A program made the position numbers and the translations under genes. Under the pieces are notes generated by a model. That model did no database searches, had not been told where the DNA came from, and was given only the letters and a program-made list of their open reading frames with translations. 41,962 bases of DNA from Bacillota bacterium. GTDB lineage: Bacteria > Bacillota > Clostridia > Peptostreptococcales > Anaerovoracaceae. Below are positions 1 through 6,262 of this stretch, piece after piece. The stretch covers positions 1-41,962 of the forward strand of contig JAEDDI010000014.1 in NCBI GenBank assembly GCA_016293805.1, written 5' to 3'. Positions within the stretch are counted from its first letter, which is position 1; each line of letters opens with the position of its first letter.

Positions 1-233
1 GCCCTGTCATAATCCGATTCTACAAACATGCCTCGCGCGTACATGTCCCCTACTATCCTCATTGCACGGCCATTTCCTTTGTCTACAGCATCTGCAAGAT
101 AATCCTTTATTCTGGCTACAGCCTCATCAGATGGTGCTTCTATGCTTCCATCGATATAATATGACGCTATTTCAACTGCCGCAGCAGTATCTCCTCTGTC
201 AGCCCTTATTCTTAATTCATCTATATCAATCAT
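1..233 (-). CDS. Sel1-like repeat protein, N-terminal part (runs off the window)
   Basis: This open frame starts with ATG at 233 and is still open at the left edge, so only about 77 residues are visible. A ribosome binding site (GAAAGGAAGG) lies just upstream of the ATG. The visible protein begins MIDIDELRIRADRGD and shows two helical repeats with the Sel1/TPR spacing: A-x-x-x-A-S-Y-Y-x-x-G, then G-x-x-x-A-M-x-x-x-G-D-M-Y-x-x-G with a following D-Y-D. Sel1 repeats usually mediate protein-protein contacts, but the partner cannot be inferred here. No signal peptide is seen. It is divergent from the flavodiiron gene. The repeat assignment is by pattern only and the C-terminal domain is unknown. 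Confidence 0.7.
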   Translation of the reverse strand, partial: MIDIDELRIRADRGDTAAAVEIASYYIDGSIEAPSDEAVARIKDYLADAVDKGNGRAMRIVGDMYARGMFVESDYDR

Positions 234-259
234 ATATTTTTACCTTCCTTTCGATATAT

Positions 260-289
260 ATTCTAACACGAGCATACAGATATCTACAA
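260..289 (-). promoter_or_regulatory. possible promoter of the Sel1-like gene
   Basis: On the minus strand TTGTAG is followed after 18 bases by TAGAAT, about 25 bases before the start codon and its ribosome binding site. The -10 is good (5/6) and the -35 is weak. Confidence 0.35.
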
Positions 290-306
290 ATATATTCATA
301 TTCATC

Positions 307-334
307 TTGATATCTTTCTGATTTGGAATATAAT
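307..334 (+). promoter_or_regulatory. sigma-A promoter of the flavodiiron gene
   Basis: TTGATA (307-312) and a perfect TATAAT (329-334) are separated by 16 bases. They lie about 35 bases ahead of the chosen start at 369. Confidence 0.75.
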
Positions 335-368
335 AGTAGCATACGAATTTTTTGAAAGGAGAATGGAA

Positions 369-1685
369 ATGATTAGCAGATTAACAGAATCGATTATATA
401 TATCGGTGCAAACGATCACGATATTGACTTGTTTGAAGGACATTTTGAGGTACCTCTTGGCATGTCATACAACTCATATGTCGTACTTGATGATAAAACA
501 GTAATATTTGACACAATCGACAAATCAAAAACTGAAGAATGGCTTGGTAATATAGAGGAGGCTCTTGATGGACGTAGCCCGGATTACCTTGTAATACAGC
601 ATATGGAGCCTGATCACTCGGCTTCACTTGAAGCATTTGTAAATAAGTATCCGAAAGTCAGACTTATCGGCAGCAACAGAGCTTTCAAAATGGCGGTTCA
701 GTTCTTCCCTGAACTTGATATCAGCAGCAGAATTGAAGTTAGTGACGGTGACACTCTCAATACAGGAAAGCATACTTTCACTTTCGTTTCAGCTCCTATG
801 GTCCACTGGCCTGAGGTTATCATGACATACGAATCATCAGAGAAGATTCTGTTCTCAGCCGACGGATTCGGTAAATTCGGAGCTCTTGACGTTGTGGATG
901 AAGAAGGATGGGCTTGTGAAGCCAGAAGATACTATTTCGGTATCATCGGAAAATATGGTGCACAGGTTCAGACAGTTCTCAAAAAAATATCCGGATATGA
1001 TATTTCAATGATATGTCCGCTTCACGGCCCTGTTCTTGACGAAGACATCGATTACTATATAACAACATATGATACATGGTCATCTTACGAACCTGAAGAC
1101 AGAGGAGTTGCAATTTTCTATACATCAGTTTACGGCAATACAAAGAAAGCTGTTGAACTCCTTGCTGATGAGCTTAGATCTTTGGGAGAAGATACTGTTG
1201 AGGTAATCGATCTTGCAAGAGAAGACATGTACGAATCAGTTGAAGACGCATTCAGATATGACAGAATTGTTCTTGCAACAACAACATACAACGGTGATAT
1301 CTTCCCGTTCATGAAAGAATTCACCAGACATCTTGCAGAAAGAAACTATCAGAACAGAACAGTCGGTATGATTGAAAACGGTTCATGGGCTCCAAATGCA
1401 ATCAGGACAATGAAAAAGGAGCTTTCTGAATGCAGAAACATCACATATACCGACAGCAATGTTACTATTTTCTCCGCATTATCAGAAAGAAGCATAAATG
1501 AAATAAAGGCTCTTGCAAAAGAACTTTCAGAGACAAAACCCCCTGCAGCAAACTATGAACCGCAGGAAACAAAAAAATGGGTTTGTCAGGTCTGCGGACA
1601 TGTTGTTGAAGCAGATTCTCTTCCTGATGATTTCCAGTGTCCGTTATGCAAAGTCGGCAAAGACAATTTCAAAGAAATCAAATAA
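369..1685 (+). CDS. flavodiiron protein with C-terminal rubredoxin domain
   Basis: Cytoplasmic oxygen and/or nitric oxide reductase that protects anaerobes. Residues 1-245 form the beta-lactamase-like diiron domain. The full ligand set is visible: H78-x-E80-x-D82, H146, D165 and H219. Residues 247-390 are a flavodoxin (FMN) domain with a YTSVYGNT phosphate loop. Residues 402-438 form a rubredoxin with two CxxC knuckles (C406/C409 and C424/C427). The start at 369 is preferred over the in-frame ATG at 363 because AAGGAG (356-361) lies 7 bases before 369 but only 1 base before 363. The gene has its own promoter and a strong terminator, so it is monocistronic. Fused rubredoxin defines class B flavodiiron proteins; many clostridial ones lack the fusion. 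Whether O2 or NO is the substrate cannot be read from sequence. Confidence 0.95.
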   Translation: MISRLTESIIYIGANDHDIDLFEGHFEVPLGMSYNSYVVLDDKTVIFDTIDKSKTEEWLGNIEEALDGRSPDYLVIQHMEPDHSASLEAFVNKYPKVRLIGSNRAFKMAVQFFPELDISSRIEVSDGDTLNTGKHTFTFVSAPMVHWPEVIMTYESSEKILFSADGFGKFGALDVVDEEGWACEARRYYFGIIGKYGAQVQTVLKKISGYDISMICPLHGPVLDEDIDYYITTYDTWSSYEPEDRGVAIFYTSVYGNTKKAVELLADELRSLGEDTVEVIDLAREDMYESVEDAFRYDRIVLATTTYNGDIFPFMKEFTRHLAERNYQNRTVGMIENGSWAPNAIRTMKKELSECRNITYTDSNVTIFSALSERSINEIKALAKELSETKPPAANYEPQETKKWVCQVCGHVVEADSLPDDFQCPLCKVGKDNFKEIK

Positions 1686-1691
1686 CATTTT

Positions 1692-1718
1692 CCTCCGGAG
1701 CACATCTCCGGAGGTTTT
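1692..1718 (+). terminator. Rho-independent terminator of the flavodiiron gene
   Basis: A 9-bp perfect stem (CCTCCGGAG / CTCCGGAGG) with a 5-base loop is followed by TTTT, starting 6 bases after the stop codon. Confidence 0.9.
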
Positions 1719-1725
1719 GTATATA

Positions 1726-1749
1726 CAAAAGACCATCTGTATGATGGTC
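1726..1749 (-). terminator. terminator of the ammonia-lyase pair
   Basis: On the minus strand GACCATC and GATGGTC form a 7-bp stem with a 5-base loop, followed by TTTTG. It lies 20 bases beyond the stop of the lyase gene ending at 1769 and faces the flavodiiron terminator. Confidence 0.8.
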
Positions 1750-1768
1750 CTGAAAAAGTCTTTAAAAT

Positions 1769-2227
1769 CTATTTTGCGGGATGAACAGCATCTTTGAAGC
1801 CTTCCTTCTGAGGTCCCCTCTGGTCGGCCTTTGAAATGAATAATGTACCTGTAGCCGATCCGCATTTAATCGGAGGAACAAGTGCTGTAGCTGCTGTCTG
1901 CGGAGTATTTATTCCGCTTAAGTCTGCATCTGTTCTGTCAAGCTGTGTAGCAATCTTCCACGCTTCAAAATGACATGTATACGACTGGTTGCCAACCTTT
2001 TCGATGTATCCGGTATATTCCATGAAGTCTCCTACATATACAGGAGCTGTAAATTCTATATTCTTGTAACCTAAAAACAATGATATGTCTCCATCAACAT
2101 AGACCATAAGCTCGGTACCTACATCACCCCACATATCGATGATTCTTGCACCATTTACTAAACCGCCGACGTAATGAGCATCCTTCTGGCTCATCATAGC
2201 GTGAAATACCACTTTTTCTCCTACCAT
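1769..2227 (-). CDS. CoA ammonia-lyase (beta-alanyl-CoA / 3-aminobutyryl-CoA type), copy 1
   Basis: Small hotdog-fold enzyme (152 aa) that eliminates ammonia from a 3-aminoacyl-CoA. The family includes beta-alanyl-CoA ammonia-lyase (Acl) of Clostridium propionicum and 3-aminobutyryl-CoA ammonia-lyase (Kal) of lysine fermentation. Family blocks seen are KDAHYVGGLVNGAR, WGDVGTEL, GDISLFLGY, TAPVYVGDFMEY and IEKVGNQSYTC, all within residues 15-90. An AGGAGG-type site precedes the ATG. It is very similar to the gene 56 bases upstream (2284-2736) and shares a 77-bp identical stretch with it. The overall sequence looks closer to Acl than to Kal as I remember them, but substrate is an inference. It is probably cotranscribed with copy 2 and ends in its own terminator. 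Confidence 0.85.
   Translation of the reverse strand: MVGEKVVFHAMMSQKDAHYVGGLVNGARIIDMWGDVGTELMVYVDGDISLFLGYKNIEFTAPVYVGDFMEYTGYIEKVGNQSYTCHFEAWKIATQLDRTDADLSGINTPQTAATALVPPIKCGSATGTLFISKADQRGPQKEGFKDAVHPAK
1884..1960. repeat. 77-bp tract identical to 2393-2469 (copy A)
   Basis: Every base of this stretch inside lyase copy 1 is the same as in copy 2, including synonymous positions, while sequence on both sides has diverged. It encodes the segment from WKIATQLDRTD to TPQTAATAL. Confidence 0.9.
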
Positions 2228-2283
2228 TTTATATCCTCCTAAAATGTTCTATATACAAGAGTGATTGCCGTTAAATGTATGAA

Positions 2284-2736
2284 CTATTCTGCATGATCGC
2301 ACTTGAATGCTGGATCAGTACAGCCTCTCTGATCTGCCTTTGAAATGAATAAGCTTCCCTTTGCTCTTCCTGCAAGGATAGGCGGATTAAGAGCTGTAGC
2401 TGCTGTCTGCGGAGTATTTATTCCGCTTAAGTCTGCATCTGTTCTGTCAAGCTGTGTAGCAATCTTCCATGTCTCAAACTGACATGTATATGACTGTCTT
2501 CCAACCTTTTCTATCCATCCGACATATTCCATGAAATCTCCAACATATACAGGAGCAAGGAATTCAGCTTCTTCATAACCCAGGAATAATGAAATATCAC
2601 CATCTACTCTTACCATAAGCTCAGTACCAACATCACCCCAGTAATGAAACATTCTGGCACCGTTTACCAGTCCGCCGACATAATGTGCATCTTTCTGACT
2701 CATCATAGCGTGAAATACTACTTTTTCTCCGACCAT
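2284..2736 (-). CDS. CoA ammonia-lyase (beta-alanyl-CoA / 3-aminobutyryl-CoA type), copy 2
   Basis: Paralogue of the neighbouring lyase (150 aa, hotdog fold), first gene of the pair. It carries the same blocks: KDAHYVGGLVNGAR, WGDVGTEL, GDISLFLGY, APVYVGDFMEY and VGRQSYTC. The ribosome binding site is AAGAAGGAG. Differences from copy 1 cluster near residues 28-35 (MFHYWGD versus IIDMWGD), at residues 55-60, and in the tail after residue 120, so the two may differ in substrate preference or form a mixed oligomer. C. propionicum also carries two acl genes (established knowledge). No strong promoter was found in the 100 bases upstream, which follow a terminator of the third lyase. Confidence 0.85.
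   Translation of the reverse strand: MVGEKVVFHAMMSQKDAHYVGGLVNGARMFHYWGDVGTELMVRVDGDISLFLGYEEAEFLAPVYVGDFMEYVGWIEKVGRQSYTCQFETWKIATQLDRTDADLSGINTPQTAATALNPPILAGRAKGSLFISKADQRGCTDPAFKCDHAE
2393..2469. repeat. 77-bp tract identical to 1884-1960 (copy B)
   Basis: Second copy of the perfectly conserved stretch shared by the two tandem lyase genes, spaced 509 bp from the first and in the same orientation. Confidence 0.9.
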
Positions 2737-2836
2737 TTTTAATCTCCTTCTTAAATACTAATAGATTTGAATTTCTAAACAACTGATGTGTGATACCATA
2801 AGGTGCAACAATCCGGTTTAGCAGCCTATATATACT

Positions 2837-2864
2837 AAAACCGGTGAGTCAAAAGACTCACCGG
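2837..2864 (-). terminator. terminator of the third ammonia-lyase gene
   Basis: CCGGTGAGTC and GACTCACCGG form a perfect 10-bp stem with a 4-base loop. On the minus strand it is followed by TTTTAG. It lies about 70 bases beyond the stop of the gene ending at 2934, separating that gene from the downstream lyase pair. Confidence 0.85.
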
Positions 2865-2933
2865 AGTTAAAACACTTTTAGTCAGGTTTCTCAACCGAAA
2901 CCGGTACGAAACCCCCTCAAAAATCCGTTTATC

Positions 2934-3443
2934 TTATTTGTGAGCTTCTCTGTATGCCTTAGCGTCAGCTACGAAATCAGGGTCAGCACATTCTGGTCTC
3001 TGATGAGCAGTTGGAACCATAAGAGTACCTGTAGCGTATGCGCAAAGTACTGGAGGATCGATCATTTCAGCACCTGAACCGTTGATTACATTACCGTTTT
3101 CATCTCTTGAGTCCTTCATCCACTTGTATGCGAAGAACTTGCAAGTAAATGATGTGTTACCAACCTTTTCGATATATCCACCATATTCCATCCAGTCGCC
3201 TGCGTATACTGGAGCAGTGTATCTAACTTCTGAATAACCTACGAATAATGATTCGTCACCGTGAAGTCTGATAGCAAGTTCAGTTCCAACATCTCCCCAA
3301 GCAGTTACGATGTGAGCACCTTCTACAAGTTCGCCAGCATAGTGAGCATCTCCAGCTCCCATTCTTGACTTTAAGTTAACATAGCAACCGATCATTGCAG
3401 GGTTATTTTCTCTCTCCATTATGCATTCTAAAACTGTCTTCAT
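2934..3443 (-). CDS. CoA ammonia-lyase family protein, divergent third paralogue
   Basis: Hotdog-fold protein of 169 aa in the Acl/Kal family. It keeps the diagnostic blocks GDAHYAGELVEGAH, WGDVGTEL, GDESLFVGY, YTAPVYAGDWMEY and IEKVGNTSFTC. It differs from the pair downstream by an extra N-terminal segment (MKTVLECIMERENNPAM) and a different insertion near residues 115-130. The start at 3443 follows GAGGAG; an upstream in-frame ATG at 3497 would give 18 more residues but has no ribosome binding site and overlaps the promoter. The gene has its own promoter and terminator. A separate substrate, for example 3-aminobutyryl-CoA while the pair uses beta-alanyl-CoA, is possible but unproven. Confidence 0.85.
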   Translation of the reverse strand: MKTVLECIMERENNPAMIGCYVNLKSRMGAGDAHYAGELVEGAHIVTAWGDVGTELAIRLHGDESLFVGYSEVRYTAPVYAGDWMEYGGYIEKVGNTSFTCKFFAYKWMKDSRDENGNVINGSGAEMIDPPVLCAYATGTLMVPTAHQRPECADPDFVADAKAYREAHK

Positions 3444-3470
3444 TTTAAAACTCCTCCTCGATTTGATAAC

Positions 3471-3497
3471 ATTATACGATGTGCGTATATCACACAT
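3471..3497 (-). promoter_or_regulatory. palindromic operator candidate and alternative -10 ahead of the third lyase
   Basis: An imperfect palindrome, ATGTG(T/C)G-N5-C(G/A)CACAT, occupies 3479-3497. It directly abuts a perfect TATAAT (minus strand, 3471-3476) and lies downstream of the stronger promoter at 3518-3546, where a repressor could block transcription. The regulator is unknown. Confidence 0.45.
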
Positions 3498-3517
3498 TCG
3501 TTCCTTTTACATTTAAA

Positions 3518-3546
3518 ATGATACTCCTTTGTCAATTCACTGTCAA
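3518..3546 (-). promoter_or_regulatory. sigma-A promoter of the third lyase gene
   Basis: On the minus strand a perfect TTGACA (3541-3546) is separated by 17 bases from TATCAT (3518-3523). Confidence 0.75.
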
Positions 3547-3671
3547 CGATGTTTGTTAATATTTTATCTAATTTTAAAGTGAATTTCTCTCACAGATAAT
3601 TCCGGATAAAATTAGTAAAACTGTGTCGACTTTCAACCGCAAATTCGTATTATTATCTGATAATTCTAACA

Positions 3672-4241
3672 TCAGTCAGCCTTATTTCTATGCTCCTGAG
3701 GGATATAGTGACGGTTAGTATACTGGTATTTGATATCTATCATATATATAGCTGCAGCAATACTGTTTTCGTCTTTTGTTCTCAGAGCTGCAAGTATCGG
3801 TTCATCAGTTTTACAATTCTTTTCAAGATAATCTATATATTGCGCAACACTGTTAAAATCTTCAGGTTTTTCGTCATTTACGCAGAAGATTTCAAAAGAC
3901 TCATTGAATACAAATGCATACATTTCATCCAGGTTGTTTGTGAGTTCAACAACTAATTTCAGGCCGTTATCGTGAAACATTTCACCATTTAACTGTCTGA
4001 ACATTACAGGCACAGGATTCTCGTCCCTGACTGCATCCTCAAGTATTCTGTGAAACTCCGTGATAGATGGAGCAAACACATCCTTATTTGGCTCATACCA
4101 TGACTTCATGACGTCAATTATCATTAGAGCCAGGTTTTTGGAATCAGATCCGTACCAAAGATTCTCAAGATGATATCCCCAGTCATTTTCAACTATTATC
4201 TTTGCCATGTATATCTTGCTGTATTTAACATTTTCACTCAT
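3672..4241 (-). CDS. hypothetical protein, unrecognised
   Basis: I do not recognise this 189-aa protein. It starts MSENVKYSKIYMAKIIVEND after a clear AAGGAG and has its own promoter, so it is very likely a real gene. The sequence is acidic and soluble-looking, with no signal peptide, membrane segment or cysteine cluster; there are two cysteines (FCVND and NCKTD). A central stretch mixes hydrophobic and charged residues (LKLVVELTNNLDEMYAFVF) like an alpha/beta domain, and the C-terminal third is predicted helical by eye (AALRTKDENSIAAAIYMID). It sits between etfA and the third ammonia-lyase, all on the same strand, which suggests but does not prove a link to the fermentation genes. Confidence 0.75.
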   Translation of the reverse strand: MSENVKYSKIYMAKIIVENDWGYHLENLWYGSDSKNLALMIIDVMKSWYEPNKDVFAPSITEFHRILEDAVRDENPVPVMFRQLNGEMFHDNGLKLVVELTNNLDEMYAFVFNESFEIFCVNDEKPEDFNSVAQYIDYLEKNCKTDEPILAALRTKDENSIAAAIYMIDIKYQYTNRHYIPQEHRNKAD

Positions 4242-4274
4242 ATTATCTTTCTCCTTAGGTAATGTCTATAACAG

Positions 4275-4303
4275 ATTATACACTGTTTTTCATTCAAAGG
4301 CAA
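4275..4303 (-). promoter_or_regulatory. promoter of the hypothetical gene
   Basis: TTGCCT, 17-base spacer and perfect TATAAT on the minus strand. The -35 begins within the U-tract of the preceding etfA terminator, so termination and re-initiation are directly adjacent. Confidence 0.6.
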
Positions 4304-4331
4304 AAAAGAAGAGGATGGATAAACCATCCTC
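4302..4331 (-). terminator. terminator of the acyl-CoA dehydrogenase-etfBA operon
   Basis: GAGGATGG / CCATCCTC stem (8 bp) with a 5-base loop, followed on the minus strand by TTCTTTTTT. It begins 15 bases beyond the etfA stop codon. Confidence 0.9.
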
Positions 4332-4346
4332 TAAAAATCATATTGA

Positions 4347-5420
4347 TTAAGCGTTAGCTTCTGCTTCCTTGTACTTAGCAAGTGCATCGATAAGCTTTGG
4401 AATGATAACCTTAACGTCACCAACAACTCCAAGATCAGCTACTTCGAAGATAGGCGCTGAGTCGTTCTTGTTGATTGCGATGATGTATTCTGACTGGTCC
4501 ATACCAGCTAAGTGCTGGATAGCACCTGAGATACCGCATGCCATGTAAAGGTCAGGTCTTACTGTCTTACCAGTCTGTCCAACCTGTCTTGACTTTTCAA
4601 TCCATCCAGCGTCTACGTTTGCTCTTGATGATGAGATTTCTCCGCCAAGAAGGTCTGCAACCTTACGAAGTTCATTGTAGAAGTCAGCTGAACCGATTCC
4701 TCTTCCGCCTGATACTAAGTACTTAGCTTCAGTGATATCAACTGCCTTGTGTCCTTCCTTAAGTACTTCAACGATCTTAACGTTCATGTCTTCAGGAACG
4801 AATTCTACCTTGTATTCTTCAATCTTACCAGGCTTGTTAGGAACTACATCGATAAGCTGCATTACGCCAGGTCTTACTGTAGCCATCTGAGGTCTGTGAT
4901 GTCTGATAAGGATAGTAGCCATGATGTTTCCGCCGAAAGCAGGTCTTGTCATGTGAAGAAGTACTTCGTTAACGCTCTTTCCAGGATACTTGTCGTCCAT
5001 TTCCATAGTTAACTTTGTGCAGTCAGCTGTAAGTCCTGTGTGAACTCTTGAAGCTGTTCTTGGAGCAAGGTCTCTACCAATTGATGATGCTCCGAAAAGA
5101 ACTACGTTTGGCTTCTTTTCTTCGATAAGCTGTACACATGCCTTAACATATGGCTCAGTTACGTATTCCTTAAGCATAGGGTCTTCGATGTAGATAGCTT
5201 CATCAGCACCATGGTCAAGTAATGACTGACATACAGGCTGAACATCGTCACCAAGTACTACAGCGATAACCTTTTCGTCTTTTCCTGTTTCTTCTTTGTA
5301 AGCTGCTGCAAGTTTAGTAGCTTCACCGATAAGTTCGTATGAAACCTTCTGAACCTTGTTGTCTCTCTGCTCGCAAATTACATAGAAATTCTTAAACTCT
5401 GCTGTGTTTGATGTTTTCAT
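4347..5420 (-). CDS. etfA: electron transfer flavoprotein alpha subunit
   Basis: Alpha subunit (357 aa) of the FAD-containing ETF heterodimer that passes electrons to or from the acyl-CoA dehydrogenase two genes upstream. The N-terminal nucleotide-binding-like domain covers about residues 10-200. The C-terminal FAD domain is plain: VSGGRGIGS, then SSRANVDAGW, the QVGQTGKTVRPDLY block and GISGAIQHLAGM, the ETF-alpha signature. A strong GGGAGGAG site precedes the ATG. It is the third gene of the operon, 19 bases after etfB, and ends at a strong terminator. In clostridial Bcd-Etf complexes this pair can be electron-bifurcating, coupling enoyl-CoA reduction to ferredoxin reduction by NADH. That activity is inferred from the family, not shown here. 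Confidence 0.96.
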   Translation of the reverse strand: MKTSNTAEFKNFYVICEQRDNKVQKVSYELIGEATKLAAAYKEETGKDEKVIAVVLGDDVQPVCQSLLDHGADEAIYIEDPMLKEYVTEPYVKACVQLIEEKKPNVVLFGASSIGRDLAPRTASRVHTGLTADCTKLTMEMDDKYPGKSVNEVLLHMTRPAFGGNIMATILIRHHRPQMATVRPGVMQLIDVVPNKPGKIEEYKVEFVPEDMNVKIVEVLKEGHKAVDITEAKYLVSGGRGIGSADFYNELRKVADLLGGEISSSRANVDAGWIEKSRQVGQTGKTVRPDLYMACGISGAIQHLAGMDQSEYIIAINKNDSAPIFEVADLGVVGDVKVIIPKLIDALAKYKEAEANA

Positions 5421-5439
5421 TGTTATTGCTCCTCCCTAA

Positions 5440-6243
5440 TTAAATAATGTGTCTTTCAATCATCTTGTCCATGATGATCTTAACAGCTTCATCAGGTCCT
5501 ACGTTATCGTACTTGATTCCCTGGCCCTTAGGCTGTTTTGTGAATGATCTAACTACATTTGTTGGGGAGCCGGCATTACCAATTGTTGTCTTGTCGATTC
5601 TGCTTTCAAGAGCTGCAAAATCGATTACAGGAATTTCTGTATTGTATGCGTCAACGATAAGACCAGCGTGCATGTATCTAGGTTCTGCAAGTTCCTGGAT
5701 AGCTGTAAGAAGACATGGCATACCAACTTCGATAATGTGGTATCTGTCTTCGTACTGTCTCTTTACTGTTACAACATCACCATTGATTTCGATTCCTTCT
5801 GCATATGAAATCTGAGGAACTCCAAGGTTTTCAGCGATCTGAGGTCCAACCTGAGCTGTATCTCCGTCGATAGCCTGTCTACCAGTGATGAATAAGTCGA
5901 AAGCTCCCTCTTCCTCTTCTACTTTACGCATTGCGTTTGCAATGATGTAACCTGTAGCATATGTATCTGATCCACCGAATTCTCTAGCTGAGATAAGGTA
6001 AGCTTTGTCGCATCCCATAGCAAGAGCTTCTCTTAATGCAAGGTCTGCCTGTGGAGGTCCCATTGTGAATACTGTTACAGTACCACCGTGCTTCTCTTTA
6101 AGTCTGATAGCCATTTCAAGGCCTGATTTATCGTCCATGTTGATGATGCTAGGAACACCGTCTCTGATAAGGTTGTTAGTTACAGGGTCCAGTTTAACTT
6201 CTCTTGTGTCAGGAACCTGCTTAATGCATACTGCTATTCTCAT
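5440..6243 (-). CDS. etfB: electron transfer flavoprotein beta subunit
   Basis: Beta subunit (267 aa) of the ETF partner of the upstream acyl-CoA dehydrogenase. It begins MRIAVCIKQVPDTREVKLD and carries the beta-subunit nucleotide-binding signature TGRQAIDGDTAQVGPQ near residue 120, where bifurcating ETFs bind a second FAD and non-bifurcating ones AMP. The ATG at 6243 follows AAAGGAG at normal distance; an upstream in-frame GTG (6261) overlaps that site and is rejected. Spacing is 19 bases to both neighbours, consistent with one acd-etfB-etfA transcript. The linkage to ammonia-lyases suggests it serves acryloyl-CoA or crotonyl-CoA reduction. Confidence 0.95.
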   Translation of the reverse strand: MRIAVCIKQVPDTREVKLDPVTNNLIRDGVPSIINMDDKSGLEMAIRLKEKHGGTVTVFTMGPPQADLALREALAMGCDKAYLISAREFGGSDTYATGYIIANAMRKVEEEEGAFDLFITGRQAIDGDTAQVGPQIAENLGVPQISYAEGIEINGDVVTVKRQYEDRYHIIEVGMPCLLTAIQELAEPRYMHAGLIVDAYNTEIPVIDFAALESRIDKTTIGNAGSPTNVVRSFTKQPKGQGIKYDNVGPDEAVKIIMDKMIERHII

Positions 6244-6262
6244 TTTGTTATCTCCTTTCACA

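Noticed and set aside
2737..2840. Promoter for lyase copies 1 and 2 (TTGTTT-16-TAGTAT)
   Set aside because: Both hexamers match poorly; a promoter is expected here because a terminator lies upstream, but I cannot point to it with confidence.
2885..2902. Inverted repeat GGTTTC-N6-GAAACC between two lyase genes
   Set aside because: Six weak pairs, no U-tract, and close to a much stronger terminator; probably incidental.
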